NCBI GenBank assembly: GCA_009693345.1 | Contig: SHXL01000068.1 | Span: forward strand, 1 to 12,545 | From: Betaproteobacteria bacterium | GTDB taxonomy: Bacteria > Pseudomonadota > Gammaproteobacteria > Burkholderiales > SG8-39 | Length of the DNA: 12,545 nucleotides | Reading direction: 5' to 3' | In this document: positions 1-9,012 of the stretch, piece after piece | Numbering within the stretch: the first letter of the stretch is position 1 | Layout of the letters: the number at the start of each line of letters is the position of its first letter | Notes under the pieces: model-generated | Told to the model about the DNA's origin: nothing | Databases searched by the model: none | What the model saw: only the letters and a program-made list of their open reading frames with translations | Position numbers and translations under genes: made by a program

Positions 1-140
1 CATGTGGCCGGAGCGTCTTCGGCCTGGCGCATCGCGCCGCGCGCTTCGCCGAGGAGCCGGTCCATGGCCGGTGCGACGTGTTCCGGGATGATCTCCGAAA
101 AACGCGGCAAGCCCGAAAAATAAAGCAGAGGATTACTCAA
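1..140 (-). CDS. prlC: Oligopeptidase A (M3 family metallopeptidase), N-terminal fragment cut by window edge
   Basis: Reading the minus strand from a TTG at 140-138 gives 46 codons open to the left edge, beginning LSNPLLYFSGLPRFSEIIPE and ending ...APAT. This resembles the N-terminus of E. coli oligopeptidase A (MTNPLL..FELPPFSKILPEHVVPA...), a cytoplasmic zinc oligopeptidase that degrades short peptides. The HExxH zinc motif lies outside the window, so the call rests on the N-terminus and on the folD-prlC neighbourhood. The start overlaps the folD stop (TAA at 135-133) by 8 nt, suggesting translational coupling. A second in-frame TTG at 152-150 is an alternative start. It has a better Shine-Dalgarno (GGAG at 163-160, 7 nt away) and would add four residues (LENP). 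Family alignment favours the downstream start and the ribosome-binding site favours the upstream one. Confidence 0.82.
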   Translation of the reverse strand, partial: MSNPLLYFSGLPRFSEIIPEHVAPAMDRLLGEARGAMRQAEDAPAT

Positions 141-996
141 CGGGTTTTCCAATCGATAGCTCCGCCGCACGTACCGTGTTGACGATCAACATTGCGACGG
201 TCATCGGGCCGACTCCGCCCGGTACTGGCGTGATCGAACCCGCGACCGCCCTGACAGATTCGAAGTCGACATCACCGGCCAGCCTTCCGTCGGCAAGCCG
301 GTTGATGCCCACGTCGATGACGCAGGCCCCCGGTTTGACCATGCCGGCGGTAATGAGTTTCGCCCGCCCGACCGCTGCGATCAGGATGTCGGCTTGATTT
401 GCAATTGTCGCAAGATCCGGCGTCTTCGAGTGGCAGATGGTGACGGTGGCGTCCTTTTGCAAGAGCAGGAGCGCCAACGGCTTGCCGACGATGGTCGAGC
501 GGCCCACGATCGTCGCGTTCTTGCCCGCAAGCGGCACACCAGCGTGCTCCAGCAAGCGCATCACGCCCGCCGGGGTTCCGGGGACGAATCCGGGACGCCC
601 CTGCAGCAGGGCGCCCAGGTTCACGGCGTGGAAACCGTCCACGTCCTTCATCGGCGATACCGCCGCGAGCACCCGGAACGAATCGAGATGCCGCGGCAGG
701 GGGAGTTGCACCACGATGCCGTGCACGAGCGGATCGGCGTTCAGCCGCGCCAGGCGTCCCAGAAGCGCAGTTTCGGCAATGTCATCCGGAAACGCGTGGA
801 GCTCGGAGCGCACGCCGGTTTCCTCGCAGGCGCGTGCCTTGTTGCGCACGTAGACGTGCGAGGCCGGGTCATTCCCCACGAGGATTGCCGCGAGTCCGGG
901 GCGCACGCCGCGGGCGGCAAGCGCGTCGATGGCGCTTTTCTGCGTGGCCCGCACCGAGGCGGCGAGCGATTTTCCGTCGATGATTTTTGCGAGCAT
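133..996 (-). CDS. folD: Bifunctional methylenetetrahydrofolate dehydrogenase / methenyltetrahydrofolate cyclohydrolase
   Basis: The product has 287 residues; E. coli FolD has 288. It interconverts 5,10-methylene-, 5,10-methenyl- and 10-formyl-tetrahydrofolate in the cytoplasm, using NADP+. Visible motifs in order: the YVRNK segment with Tyr49 and catalytic Lys53; GIVVQLPLP with Gln97; PMKDVDGFH with Asp120; the Rossmann dinucleotide loop VGRSTIVGKPLALLL (about 164-178); VIDVGIN; and the C-terminal PVPGGVGPMTVAMLI signature. The usual PCTPxG motif reads PGTPAG, with Gly140 replacing the common Cys. The gene diverges from aceE across 33 nt and precedes prlC with an 8-nt overlap. No Shine-Dalgarno is visible before the ATG at 996-994, so translation may be leaderless or nearly so. 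The family assignment is secure. Confidence 0.97.
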   Translation of the reverse strand: MLAKIIDGKSLAASVRATQKSAIDALAARGVRPGLAAILVGNDPASHVYVRNKARACEETGVRSELHAFPDDIAETALLGRLARLNADPLVHGIVVQLPLPRHLDSFRVLAAVSPMKDVDGFHAVNLGALLQGRPGFVPGTPAGVMRLLEHAGVPLAGKNATIVGRSTIVGKPLALLLLQKDATVTICHSKTPDLATIANQADILIAAVGRAKLITAGMVKPGACVIDVGINRLADGRLAGDVDFESVRAVAGSITPVPGGVGPMTVAMLIVNTVRAAELSIGKPVE

Positions 997-1029
997 GGCA
1001 TACTATAAAACCACAAACAGGAGGACACC
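997..1029. promoter_or_regulatory. Divergent folD/aceE intergenic region with overlapping -10-like hexamers
   Basis: This 33-nt gap is the only space for promoter cores between the two divergent transcription units. On the plus strand TATAAA (1004-1009) is one mismatch from the sigma-70 -10 consensus. On the minus strand TATAGT (1007-1002) is also one mismatch away, and the two overlap. I see no good -35 at standard spacing for either. A transcript from the minus-strand element would start at about the folD ATG, and one from the plus-strand element about 15-20 nt before aceE. No ATTGGT-n3-ACCAAT palindrome of the E. coli PdhR type is present. The promoter assignment is inferred. Confidence 0.4.
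1019..1025 (+). promoter_or_regulatory. Strong Shine-Dalgarno of aceE
   Basis: AGGAGGA lies 4 nt before the ATG at 1030 and is nearly fully complementary to the 16S rRNA 3' end. It fixes the aceE start. It is the strongest ribosome-binding site in the window, in keeping with high expression of pyruvate dehydrogenase E1. Confidence 0.85.
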
Positions 1030-3728
<2,699 letters not shown>

Positions 3729-3732
<4 letters not shown>

Positions 3733-5027
3733 AGGACGTCCTCGTTCCGGACATCGGCGACTTCAAGGAAGTTGAGGTCATCGAAATCCTGGTCAAGCCC
3801 GGCGACACGATAGCCAAGGAGCAGTCGCTGGTGTCGCTGGAGTCCGACAAGGCGAGCATGGAAATCCCGGCGCCCGAGGCCGGCGTGGTGAAGGAATTGA
3901 AGGTGAAAGTCGGCGACAAGGTGTCGGAGGGCTCCATTTTGCTTTCGATGGAGGCCGTCGGCGCGGCGCCCGTGGGCGTTGAAAAGGCAGTCGACACAAA
4001 ACCGTCGCTGAAAAAAGAGATTCCCAACATTTCCTCCGTCGTCACGCACGTCGAGCCGGTGCCGCCGGAGCCGAAGGACGCGGTGCAATCGCTGCCCCAT
4101 GCGAGCCCATCAATCCGCAAGTTCGCGCGCGAGCTCGGTGTGGGCCTTGCTCGCGTGCAAGGCAGCGGGCCGAAGGGGCGGATCGTCAAGGAAGACGTGC
4201 AGTCCTTCGTCAAGGGCGCTCTCTCAGGGAGGCCGGCGCCGGCAGCCGCCGCCGCAGGCAAAGGCGGCGAACTGGACGTGCTGCCGTGGCCGGACGTGGA
4301 TTTCGGCAAGTTCGGCCCGGTCGAGCTCAAAGCCCGCTCGCGCATCAAGAAGCTCTCGGCGGCGAACCTGCACCGCAACTGGGTGATGATTCCGCACGTT
4401 ACGCAGTTCGACGAAGCCGATATCACCGAGCTGGAAGCATTCCGCAAATCGAATACCGCCGAGACCGAGAAGCAGGGCTTCAAGCTGACGATGCTCGCGT
4501 TCCTCATCAAGGCGAGCGTGACCGCGTTGCGCCAGTTTCCCGATTTCAACGCTTCTCTCGACAAGACCGGTGAGCATCTCGTGCTGAAGAAGTATTTCCA
4601 CATCGGCGTCGCGGTCGACACGCCCGAAGGGCTGATGGTGCCCGTGGTCCGCGACGCCGACCGCAAGGGCGTGTTCGATCTTGCGCGCGAGCTCGCCGAA
4701 ATCTCCAAGCTGGCGCGCGACAAGAAACTGAAGGCGGGCGACATGCAGGGCGGAACTTTTTCGATTTCCAGCCTGGGTGGCATCGGCGGCACCGCGTTCA
4801 CTCCCATCATCAACGCTCCGGAGGTGGCGATCCTGGGTGTCTCGCGCTCTGCTTTTCGACCCCTCTATTCCGGAAAAGATGAAAAAGGCAAAGACGTATT
4901 CAGTGCCCGCCTGATGCTGCCGCTGTCTCTGTCCTACGACCACCGGGCGATCGATGGCGCGCTCGCGGCGCGCTTCACCGCCTATCTCGCCAACGCGCTC
5001 TCCGACATCCGCGGGACGCTGCTCTAG
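3729..5027 (+). CDS. aceF: Dihydrolipoamide acetyltransferase, E2 of pyruvate dehydrogenase, single lipoyl domain
   Basis: This 432-residue protein is the structural and catalytic core of the complex, moving the acetyl group from lipoamide to CoA. Domain order: one lipoyl domain (about 1-75) with the modified lysine Lys41 in ESDKASME; a linker; a peripheral subunit-binding domain (about 125-163, SPSIRKFARELGV...GPKGRIVKEDV) that docks E1 or E3; a short Ala-rich linker; then the acyltransferase domain (about 195-432) ending in YDHRAIDG, with His405 and Asp409 as the catalytic pair. E. coli AceF has three lipoyl domains and many betaproteobacterial forms have two, so this is a short form. The ATG overlaps the aceE stop by 4 nt and has only a weak Shine-Dalgarno. 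The stop TAG is followed directly by the lpdA ATG. Confidence 0.97.
3735..3935 (+). repeat. Lipoyl-domain coding repeat, copy 1 (in aceF)
   Basis: These 67 codons (AceF residues 3-69) align without gaps to lpdA codons 6-72 at 5043-5243. By hand count 59 of 67 residues and 167 of 201 bases match. Two stretches of about 20 identical bases occur, at 3750-3769 versus 5058-5077 and at 3774-3793 versus 5082-5101. Most base differences are at third codon positions, so the copies are held together at the protein level. Confidence 0.9.
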
Positions 5028-6743
5028 ATGGCGAGGCTGGTCGACGTCAAGGTTCCCGACATCGGCGACTTCAAGGATGTCGAGGTCATCGAAATCCTGG
5101 TGAAGCCCGGCGACACCGTGGCGAAGGAACAGTCGTTGATCTCGCTCGAGTCGGACAAGGCAAGCATGGAGATACCGGCGTCCGAGGCTGGCGTGGTGAA
5201 GGAGCTCGTCGTCAAACTTGGCGACAAGGTGTCGCAAGGCTCGGTGATCCTGAAGCTTGAATCCGGGGAAGAGAAGAAATCTCAGGAAGAAAAACCCAAG
5301 CCCGCAGCGACCCAGACGACGCAAAGCAGTTCAAGTTTCGATTGCGACATGCTGGTGCTCGGTTCCGGGCCGGGCGGTTACTCGGCCGCGTTTCGCGCCG
5401 CAGATCTCGGGATGAAGACGATCCTGGTCGAGCGCTATCCGGTGCTTGGCGGCGTGTGCCTGAACGTCGGCTGCATTCCTTCCAAGGCGCTGTTGCATAC
5501 GGCGGCGGTTATGGACGCCGCGAGCGGGCTTTCCGAACACGGCATTTCATTCGGCGAGCCGAAGGTGGACCTGGATAAATTGCGCGCCTTCAAGAGCAAG
5601 GTGGTCGGCAGGCTGACCGGCGGACTCGCTGCGATGGCGAAGATGCGCAAGGTTACGGTTATTGAAGGTTTAGGTTCATTCAAGGATTCTCATCACCTGG
5701 TTGTGAAAACCAATCAGGGCGAAAAAACCCTCAGCTTTGCCAATGCCATCATCGCCGCCGGTTCGCAGGCAGCCAGACTTCCGTTCCTGCCGGACGATCC
5801 GCGCATCGTGGATTCGACCGGCGCGCTGGAACTGCGCAGCCGGCCGAAGAGACTGCTGGTCATCGGTGGCGGCATCATCGGCCTGGAAATGGGAGCGGTG
5901 TACTCGACGCTGGGCGCGCGCCTGGATGTGGTGGAGATGCTCGACGGCCTGATGCCGGGCGCGGACCGCGACCTGGTCGCGGTATGGCAAAAGTTCAATG
6001 CCGGCCGCTTCGACAACATCATGCTGAAGACGAAGACGGCGAAGGCGAAAGCAACGCCGCAAGGAATAAAGGTGTGGTTCGAGGGTGAGAAAGCGCCGCA
6101 GGAGCCGCAACTGTACGACATGGTGCTGGTGTCGATCGGCCGCACGCCGAACGGCAGGAAGATCGGCGCTGAAAGTGCGGGCGTAAACGTCGGCGATCGC
6201 GGATTCATCCAGGTGGATTCCCAGATGCGCACCAACGTCGCCAACATCTACGCGATCGGCGACATCGCGGGCAATCCGATGCTCGCGCACAAGGCGGTGC
6301 ACGAGGGCCATGTCGCGGCGGAAGCGGCGGCGGGCCTGAAGTCCCATTTCGATGCGCGCGTCGTTCCGTCGGTGGCCTACACCGATCCCGAAATAGCCTG
6401 GGTCGGCGTTACCGAGGACGAGGCGAAAAAAACAGGCGAGAAAGTCGGCGTCGCGAAGTTCCCCTGGGCTGCTTCCGGGCGGGCGATTGCCAATGCGCGC
6501 GACGAAGGTTTCACCAAGCTGATCTTCGATGCCGAGACGCACCGCATCGTGGGCGGCGCCATCGTTGGCACCGGCGCGGGCGACCTGATCAGCGAGCTCG
6601 CGCTCGCGGTGGAGATGGGTGCAGATGCCACCGACATCGGCAAAACCATCCATCCGCATCCGACCCTCGGGGAGTCGGTCGGCATGGCCGCCGAGTTGTT
6701 CGAAGGCGTCTGCACCGACCTGCCGCCGCAGAGGAAGAAGTGA
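5028..6743 (+). CDS. lpdA: Dihydrolipoamide dehydrogenase (E3) with N-terminal lipoyl domain
   Basis: The 571-residue product is about 100 residues longer than E. coli Lpd because it begins with a lipoyl domain (about 3-80, lipoylated Lys44 in ESDKASME) and a charged, Ser/Pro/Lys-rich linker (about 80-105). The FAD enzyme follows: GSGPGG (112-117); the redox disulfide Cys144/Cys149 in GGVCLNVGCIPSK; the NAD loop GGGIIG (280-285); the second FAD site IYAIGDIAG; and the C-terminal dimer interface HPHPTLGES with the His544-Glu549 dyad. It reoxidises dihydrolipoamide with NAD+ for the pyruvate dehydrogenase complex and perhaps others. Lipoyl-E3 fusions are known in Neisseria and Ralstonia. The ATG directly abuts the aceF TAG with no spacer, implying coupled translation. 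The stop overlaps the rpiA GTG by 4 nt. Bases 5645-5720 are less GC-rich than the surroundings. Confidence 0.97.
   Translation: MARLVDVKVPDIGDFKDVEVIEILVKPGDTVAKEQSLISLESDKASMEIPASEAGVVKELVVKLGDKVSQGSVILKLESGEEKKSQEEKPKPAATQTTQSSSSFDCDMLVLGSGPGGYSAAFRAADLGMKTILVERYPVLGGVCLNVGCIPSKALLHTAAVMDAASGLSEHGISFGEPKVDLDKLRAFKSKVVGRLTGGLAAMAKMRKVTVIEGLGSFKDSHHLVVKTNQGEKTLSFANAIIAAGSQAARLPFLPDDPRIVDSTGALELRSRPKRLLVIGGGIIGLEMGAVYSTLGARLDVVEMLDGLMPGADRDLVAVWQKFNAGRFDNIMLKTKTAKAKATPQGIKVWFEGEKAPQEPQLYDMVLVSIGRTPNGRKIGAESAGVNVGDRGFIQVDSQMRTNVANIYAIGDIAGNPMLAHKAVHEGHVAAEAAAGLKSHFDARVVPSVAYTDPEIAWVGVTEDEAKKTGEKVGVAKFPWAASGRAIANARDEGFTKLIFDAETHRIVGGAIVGTGAGDLISELALAVEMGADATDIGKTIHPHPTLGESVGMAAELFEGVCTDLPPQRKK
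5043..5243 (+). repeat. Lipoyl-domain coding repeat, copy 2 (in lpdA)
   Basis: This is the partner of the aceF copy at 3735-3935, in direct orientation about 1.3 kb downstream. It encodes Lpd residues 6-72 including the lipoylation lysine Lys44. The eight residue differences are mostly conservative (E/D, I/V, V/I, V/L, E/Q), with K/V, L/K and S/P as exceptions. Confidence 0.9.
6732..6735 (+). promoter_or_regulatory. Ribosome-binding site of rpiA inside the end of lpdA
   Basis: AGGA (within GAGGAAGAA) sits 4 nt before a GTG at 6740 and supports that GTG as the rpiA start. It is read through by the last lpdA codons. Confidence 0.6.
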
Positions 6744-7405
6744 CGCAGGACGATCTGAAGAGACAGGTTGCGGAGGCCGCGCTCAAGTACGTGGTCGAGG
6801 ATGCCATTGTTGGGGTTGGTTCGGGATCGACGGTATTCATGTTTATAGAATTTCTTTCAAAAATAAAAAACAAAATTGAAGGCGCTGTAGCGGCCTCGGA
6901 AGCCAGCGCCGAGCGGTTGAAGAAGCACGGCATCCGCGTCGTCGATCTGAACAGCGTCTCCGAGCTGCCGGTCTACGTGGACGGCGCGGACGAGATCACG
7001 GAGTACCTGCACATGATCAAGGGCGGCGGCGGCGCGCTGACGCGCGAGAAGATCGTCGCCGCGGTGGCGAAGACGTTCGTCTGCATCTGCGATTCCTCCA
7101 AGCTGGTCCCGGTGCTGGGCAAGTTTCCGCTGCCACTGGAGGTGGTGCCGATGGCGCGCAGCCATGTCGGCCGCGAGATGCTGAGGCGCAAGGCGCAGCC
7201 GGTGCTGCGCGAGAACTTCAAAACCGACAACGGCAACCTGATCCTCGATTGCCACGGCCTGACGATTCTCGACCCGGCGGCGCTGGAGGCGGAACTGAAC
7301 AATATCGCGGGCGTGGTGACCAACGGCCTGTTCGCACGGCGCAGTGCGGATGTGTTGCTGCTCGGGTCCCCGGACGGGGTAAAGACCTACAAGAAAAAAA
7401 TCTAG
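6740..7405 (+). CDS. rpiA: Ribose-5-phosphate isomerase A
   Basis: The product has 221 residues; E. coli RpiA has 219. It interconverts ribose-5-phosphate and ribulose-5-phosphate in the non-oxidative pentose phosphate pathway. The phosphate loop reads VGVGSGST. The active-site residues fall at the E. coli numbers: Asp81 and Asp84 in DGADEI, Lys94 in KGGGG, and Glu103 in LTREK. This agreement supports the GTG start at 6740, which overlaps the lpdA stop as GTGA. NGLFA and PDGVKT close the protein as in the family. Codons at about 6833-6880 are strikingly A/T-rich (GTA, TTT, ATA twice, CTT, TCA, AAA) within an otherwise GC-rich gene, although the encoded residues align with the family. The stop TAG shares a CTAG with the stop of convergent yggX. 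Confidence 0.96.
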   Translation: MTQDDLKRQVAEAALKYVVEDAIVGVGSGSTVFMFIEFLSKIKNKIEGAVAASEASAERLKKHGIRVVDLNSVSELPVYVDGADEITEYLHMIKGGGGALTREKIVAAVAKTFVCICDSSKLVPVLGKFPLPLEVVPMARSHVGREMLRRKAQPVLRENFKTDNGNLILDCHGLTILDPAALEAELNNIAGVVTNGLFARRSADVLLLGSPDGVKTYKKKI

Positions 7406-7674
7406 ACCTTTGGCGGGACGTAGCCCTGCGCCATGTCGGCGCCCTCGCCGAAGAAATGCTTCTCCATCTGCTCGACCAGATACTTGCGCGCTTTCGCGTC
7501 GGCCAGGTTGAGCCGGTTCTCGTTGACCAGCATCGTCTGGTGCCTGAGCCACTGCGCCCAGGCTTCCTTGGAGACATTCTCAAAGATGCGCTTGCCGAGC
7601 TCGCCGGGGTAGGTCGGGCGATCGAGCCCTTCGGCTTCCACGCCAAGCTTCACGCACTTCACCATTCTCGCCAT
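7402..7674 (-). CDS. yggX: Probable Fe(2+)-trafficking / oxidative damage protection protein YggX
   Basis: This 90-residue protein matches the YggX family (E. coli 91 residues): MARMVKC with Cys7, GLDRPTYPGELGKRIFENVSKEAW, the QTMLVNENRLNL core, and C-terminal GYVPPK. In enterics YggX limits oxidative damage to Fe-S clusters and affects iron availability; its mechanism is not settled. It is the last gene of the minus-strand run, 3 nt after the argA stop, with no clear Shine-Dalgarno, so it probably depends on coupling to argA. Its TAG stop (7404-7402) overlaps the rpiA TAG on the other strand in a shared CTAG. Family identity is secure and biochemical role less so. Confidence 0.95.
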   Translation of the reverse strand: MARMVKCVKLGVEAEGLDRPTYPGELGKRIFENVSKEAWAQWLRHQTMLVNENRLNLADAKARKYLVEQMEKHFFGEGADMAQGYVPPKV

Positions 7675-7677
7675 GAG

Positions 7678-8997
7678 TTATAGCCGTTTCAAGAAGATCT
7701 TCGAACCACGTTTCCAATTATAGAGTGCCTGGCGTTTCTCGGGCAGCACCGAGACGCCCGCTTCCTTGAAGCCCTGCGCCAGGAACCAGTGCTGGGCGCG
7801 CGTGGTGAGCGCGAAGACGCGTCGGATCTTCATTTCCTTCGCGCGTGTTTCGCAGGCCGCCAGCAGGCGCTCGCCGTAGCCGGCGTCGCGGTATTCGGGC
7901 GCCACCGCGAGGCAGGCGAGTTCGGCGCTCCTTTCCTCGGCGAACGGGTAGAGCGCGGCGCAGGCCAGGATAGAGCCGTCATGCTCGAGCAGCTCGAAGT
8001 TCGCGATCTCCTGCTCGAGCCGCTCGCGGTTGCGCTTCACCAGCGTGCCGTCGGCCTCCAGCGGCTCGAGCAGCGCGAGGATCCCGCCGACATCCTCTAT
8101 CCTGGCCGGGCGCAGGCGCTCTACCGGGTCGGCGGTGATCATGGTGCCGACGCCCGAGTGAGTGAAGAGCTCCAGCAGCGTCGCACCCTCGGCACGGCGC
8201 GACACCAGGTGGGCGCGGCCGACGCCCGCGCGAACGGCGCGAAGTGCATGCTCGATGGCGCGTTTCGCCGGCGCGGTAAGCCCGTCCTTCTTCAGCAGCG
8301 TCTCGGACTCGAGCGCGGTGAGTTCGGAAAGGATCTGTCCGCGGCGGCCGAGCGGCAGTTGATCCACATACAGCAGCAGCTTGTCGGCCTTGAGCGCGCG
8401 CGCCACGTTCTCGGCGACGTCTTCCCAGGCAAGATTGAACACTTCTCCGGTCGGCGAGTAGCCGATGTGCGGCACCAGCACGACTTCGCCCGCCTCCAGG
8501 CGCCGTGCGATGGCAATGCCGTCCACCTTGCGCACCGCGCCGGTGAACTGGAAGTCCACGCCGTCGACCACGCCAACCGGCTTCGCGGTGATGTAATTGC
8601 CCGAGGCGACCCGGATCTGCGCGCCCGCCATCGGCGAGTTGGGCAGGCCCTGCGAGAGCAGCGCCTCGATTTCGACGCGCAGGACCCCGGCGGCATGTTT
8701 TACCGCCACCAGCGAGTTCGCGTCCGTGATCCGCAGGCCCTTGGCGTAGCGCGAGCGCTGGCGCTTGGCGTGCAGCTCGGCCTCGATCTGCGGACGTGCC
8801 CCATGGACGAGGACCAGGCGGATGCCGAGCGCAGCAAGCAGGTTCAAGTCGTGCAGAAACCTGACGAAACGCCCGCGCTCGGCGACCAGTTCGCCGCCGA
8901 AGCCGATGACGAACGTGCGGCCGCGGAACGCATGCACATAGGGCGCCGCCTGGCGGAACCAGCGCACGAAAGCTTCCGGATGCGGCAGCGTGCTCAT
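7678..8997 (-). CDS. argA: Amino-acid N-acetyltransferase (N-acetylglutamate synthase)
   Basis: The 439-residue product (E. coli ArgA 443) acetylates glutamate with acetyl-CoA, the first step of arginine biosynthesis. Residues about 1-290 form an amino-acid-kinase-like domain (HAFRGRTFVIGFGGELV, LVLVHGARPQIEAEL, EVVLVPHIGYSPTGEVFNL) that in this family normally binds arginine for feedback control. Residues about 293-439 form a GNAT domain with the acetyl-CoA loop LAVAPEYRDAGYGERLL and C-terminal YNWKRGSKIFLK. The start matches the family N-terminus (PHPEAFVRWFRQAAPYVHAFRGRTFV). It lies 15 nt after rsmE and 3 nt before yggX. No recognisable Shine-Dalgarno precedes the ATG (gap sequence TAACTTAGCGACCCC). 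No arginine-repressor box was evident. Confidence 0.96.
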   Translation of the reverse strand: MSTLPHPEAFVRWFRQAAPYVHAFRGRTFVIGFGGELVAERGRFVRFLHDLNLLAALGIRLVLVHGARPQIEAELHAKRQRSRYAKGLRITDANSLVAVKHAAGVLRVEIEALLSQGLPNSPMAGAQIRVASGNYITAKPVGVVDGVDFQFTGAVRKVDGIAIARRLEAGEVVLVPHIGYSPTGEVFNLAWEDVAENVARALKADKLLLYVDQLPLGRRGQILSELTALESETLLKKDGLTAPAKRAIEHALRAVRAGVGRAHLVSRRAEGATLLELFTHSGVGTMITADPVERLRPARIEDVGGILALLEPLEADGTLVKRNRERLEQEIANFELLEHDGSILACAALYPFAEERSAELACLAVAPEYRDAGYGERLLAACETRAKEMKIRRVFALTTRAQHWFLAQGFKEAGVSVLPEKRQALYNWKRGSKIFLKRL

Positions 8998-9012
8998 GGG
9001 GTCGCTAAGTTA

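Noticed and set aside
394..1008. 204-codon plus-strand frame opposite folD
   Set aside because: FolD motifs are intact on the minus strand, and this frame has no family-like content.
4224..5324. Long antisense frame across the end of aceF and start of lpdA
   Set aside because: Its two similar halves simply reflect the lipoyl-domain repeat read backwards. No start signal or domain is seen.
6816..6849. Internal promoter in rpiA (TTGGTT ... TATAGA)
   Set aside because: The spacing is 22 nt, too long for sigma-70, and the -35 is poor.
7370..7381. CCCC-GGAC-GGGG hairpin near the rpiA end
   Set aside because: The stem is only 4 bp and is followed by A-rich, not T-rich, sequence on the plus strand, so it is not a terminator.
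7394..7440. Possible intrinsic terminator for the minus-strand operon (imperfect TGGC-GGG/CCC-GCCA stem, then a 7-T run)
   Set aside because: About 10 nt separate the stem from the T-run and the stem is short with a bulge, so it does not meet the usual form.
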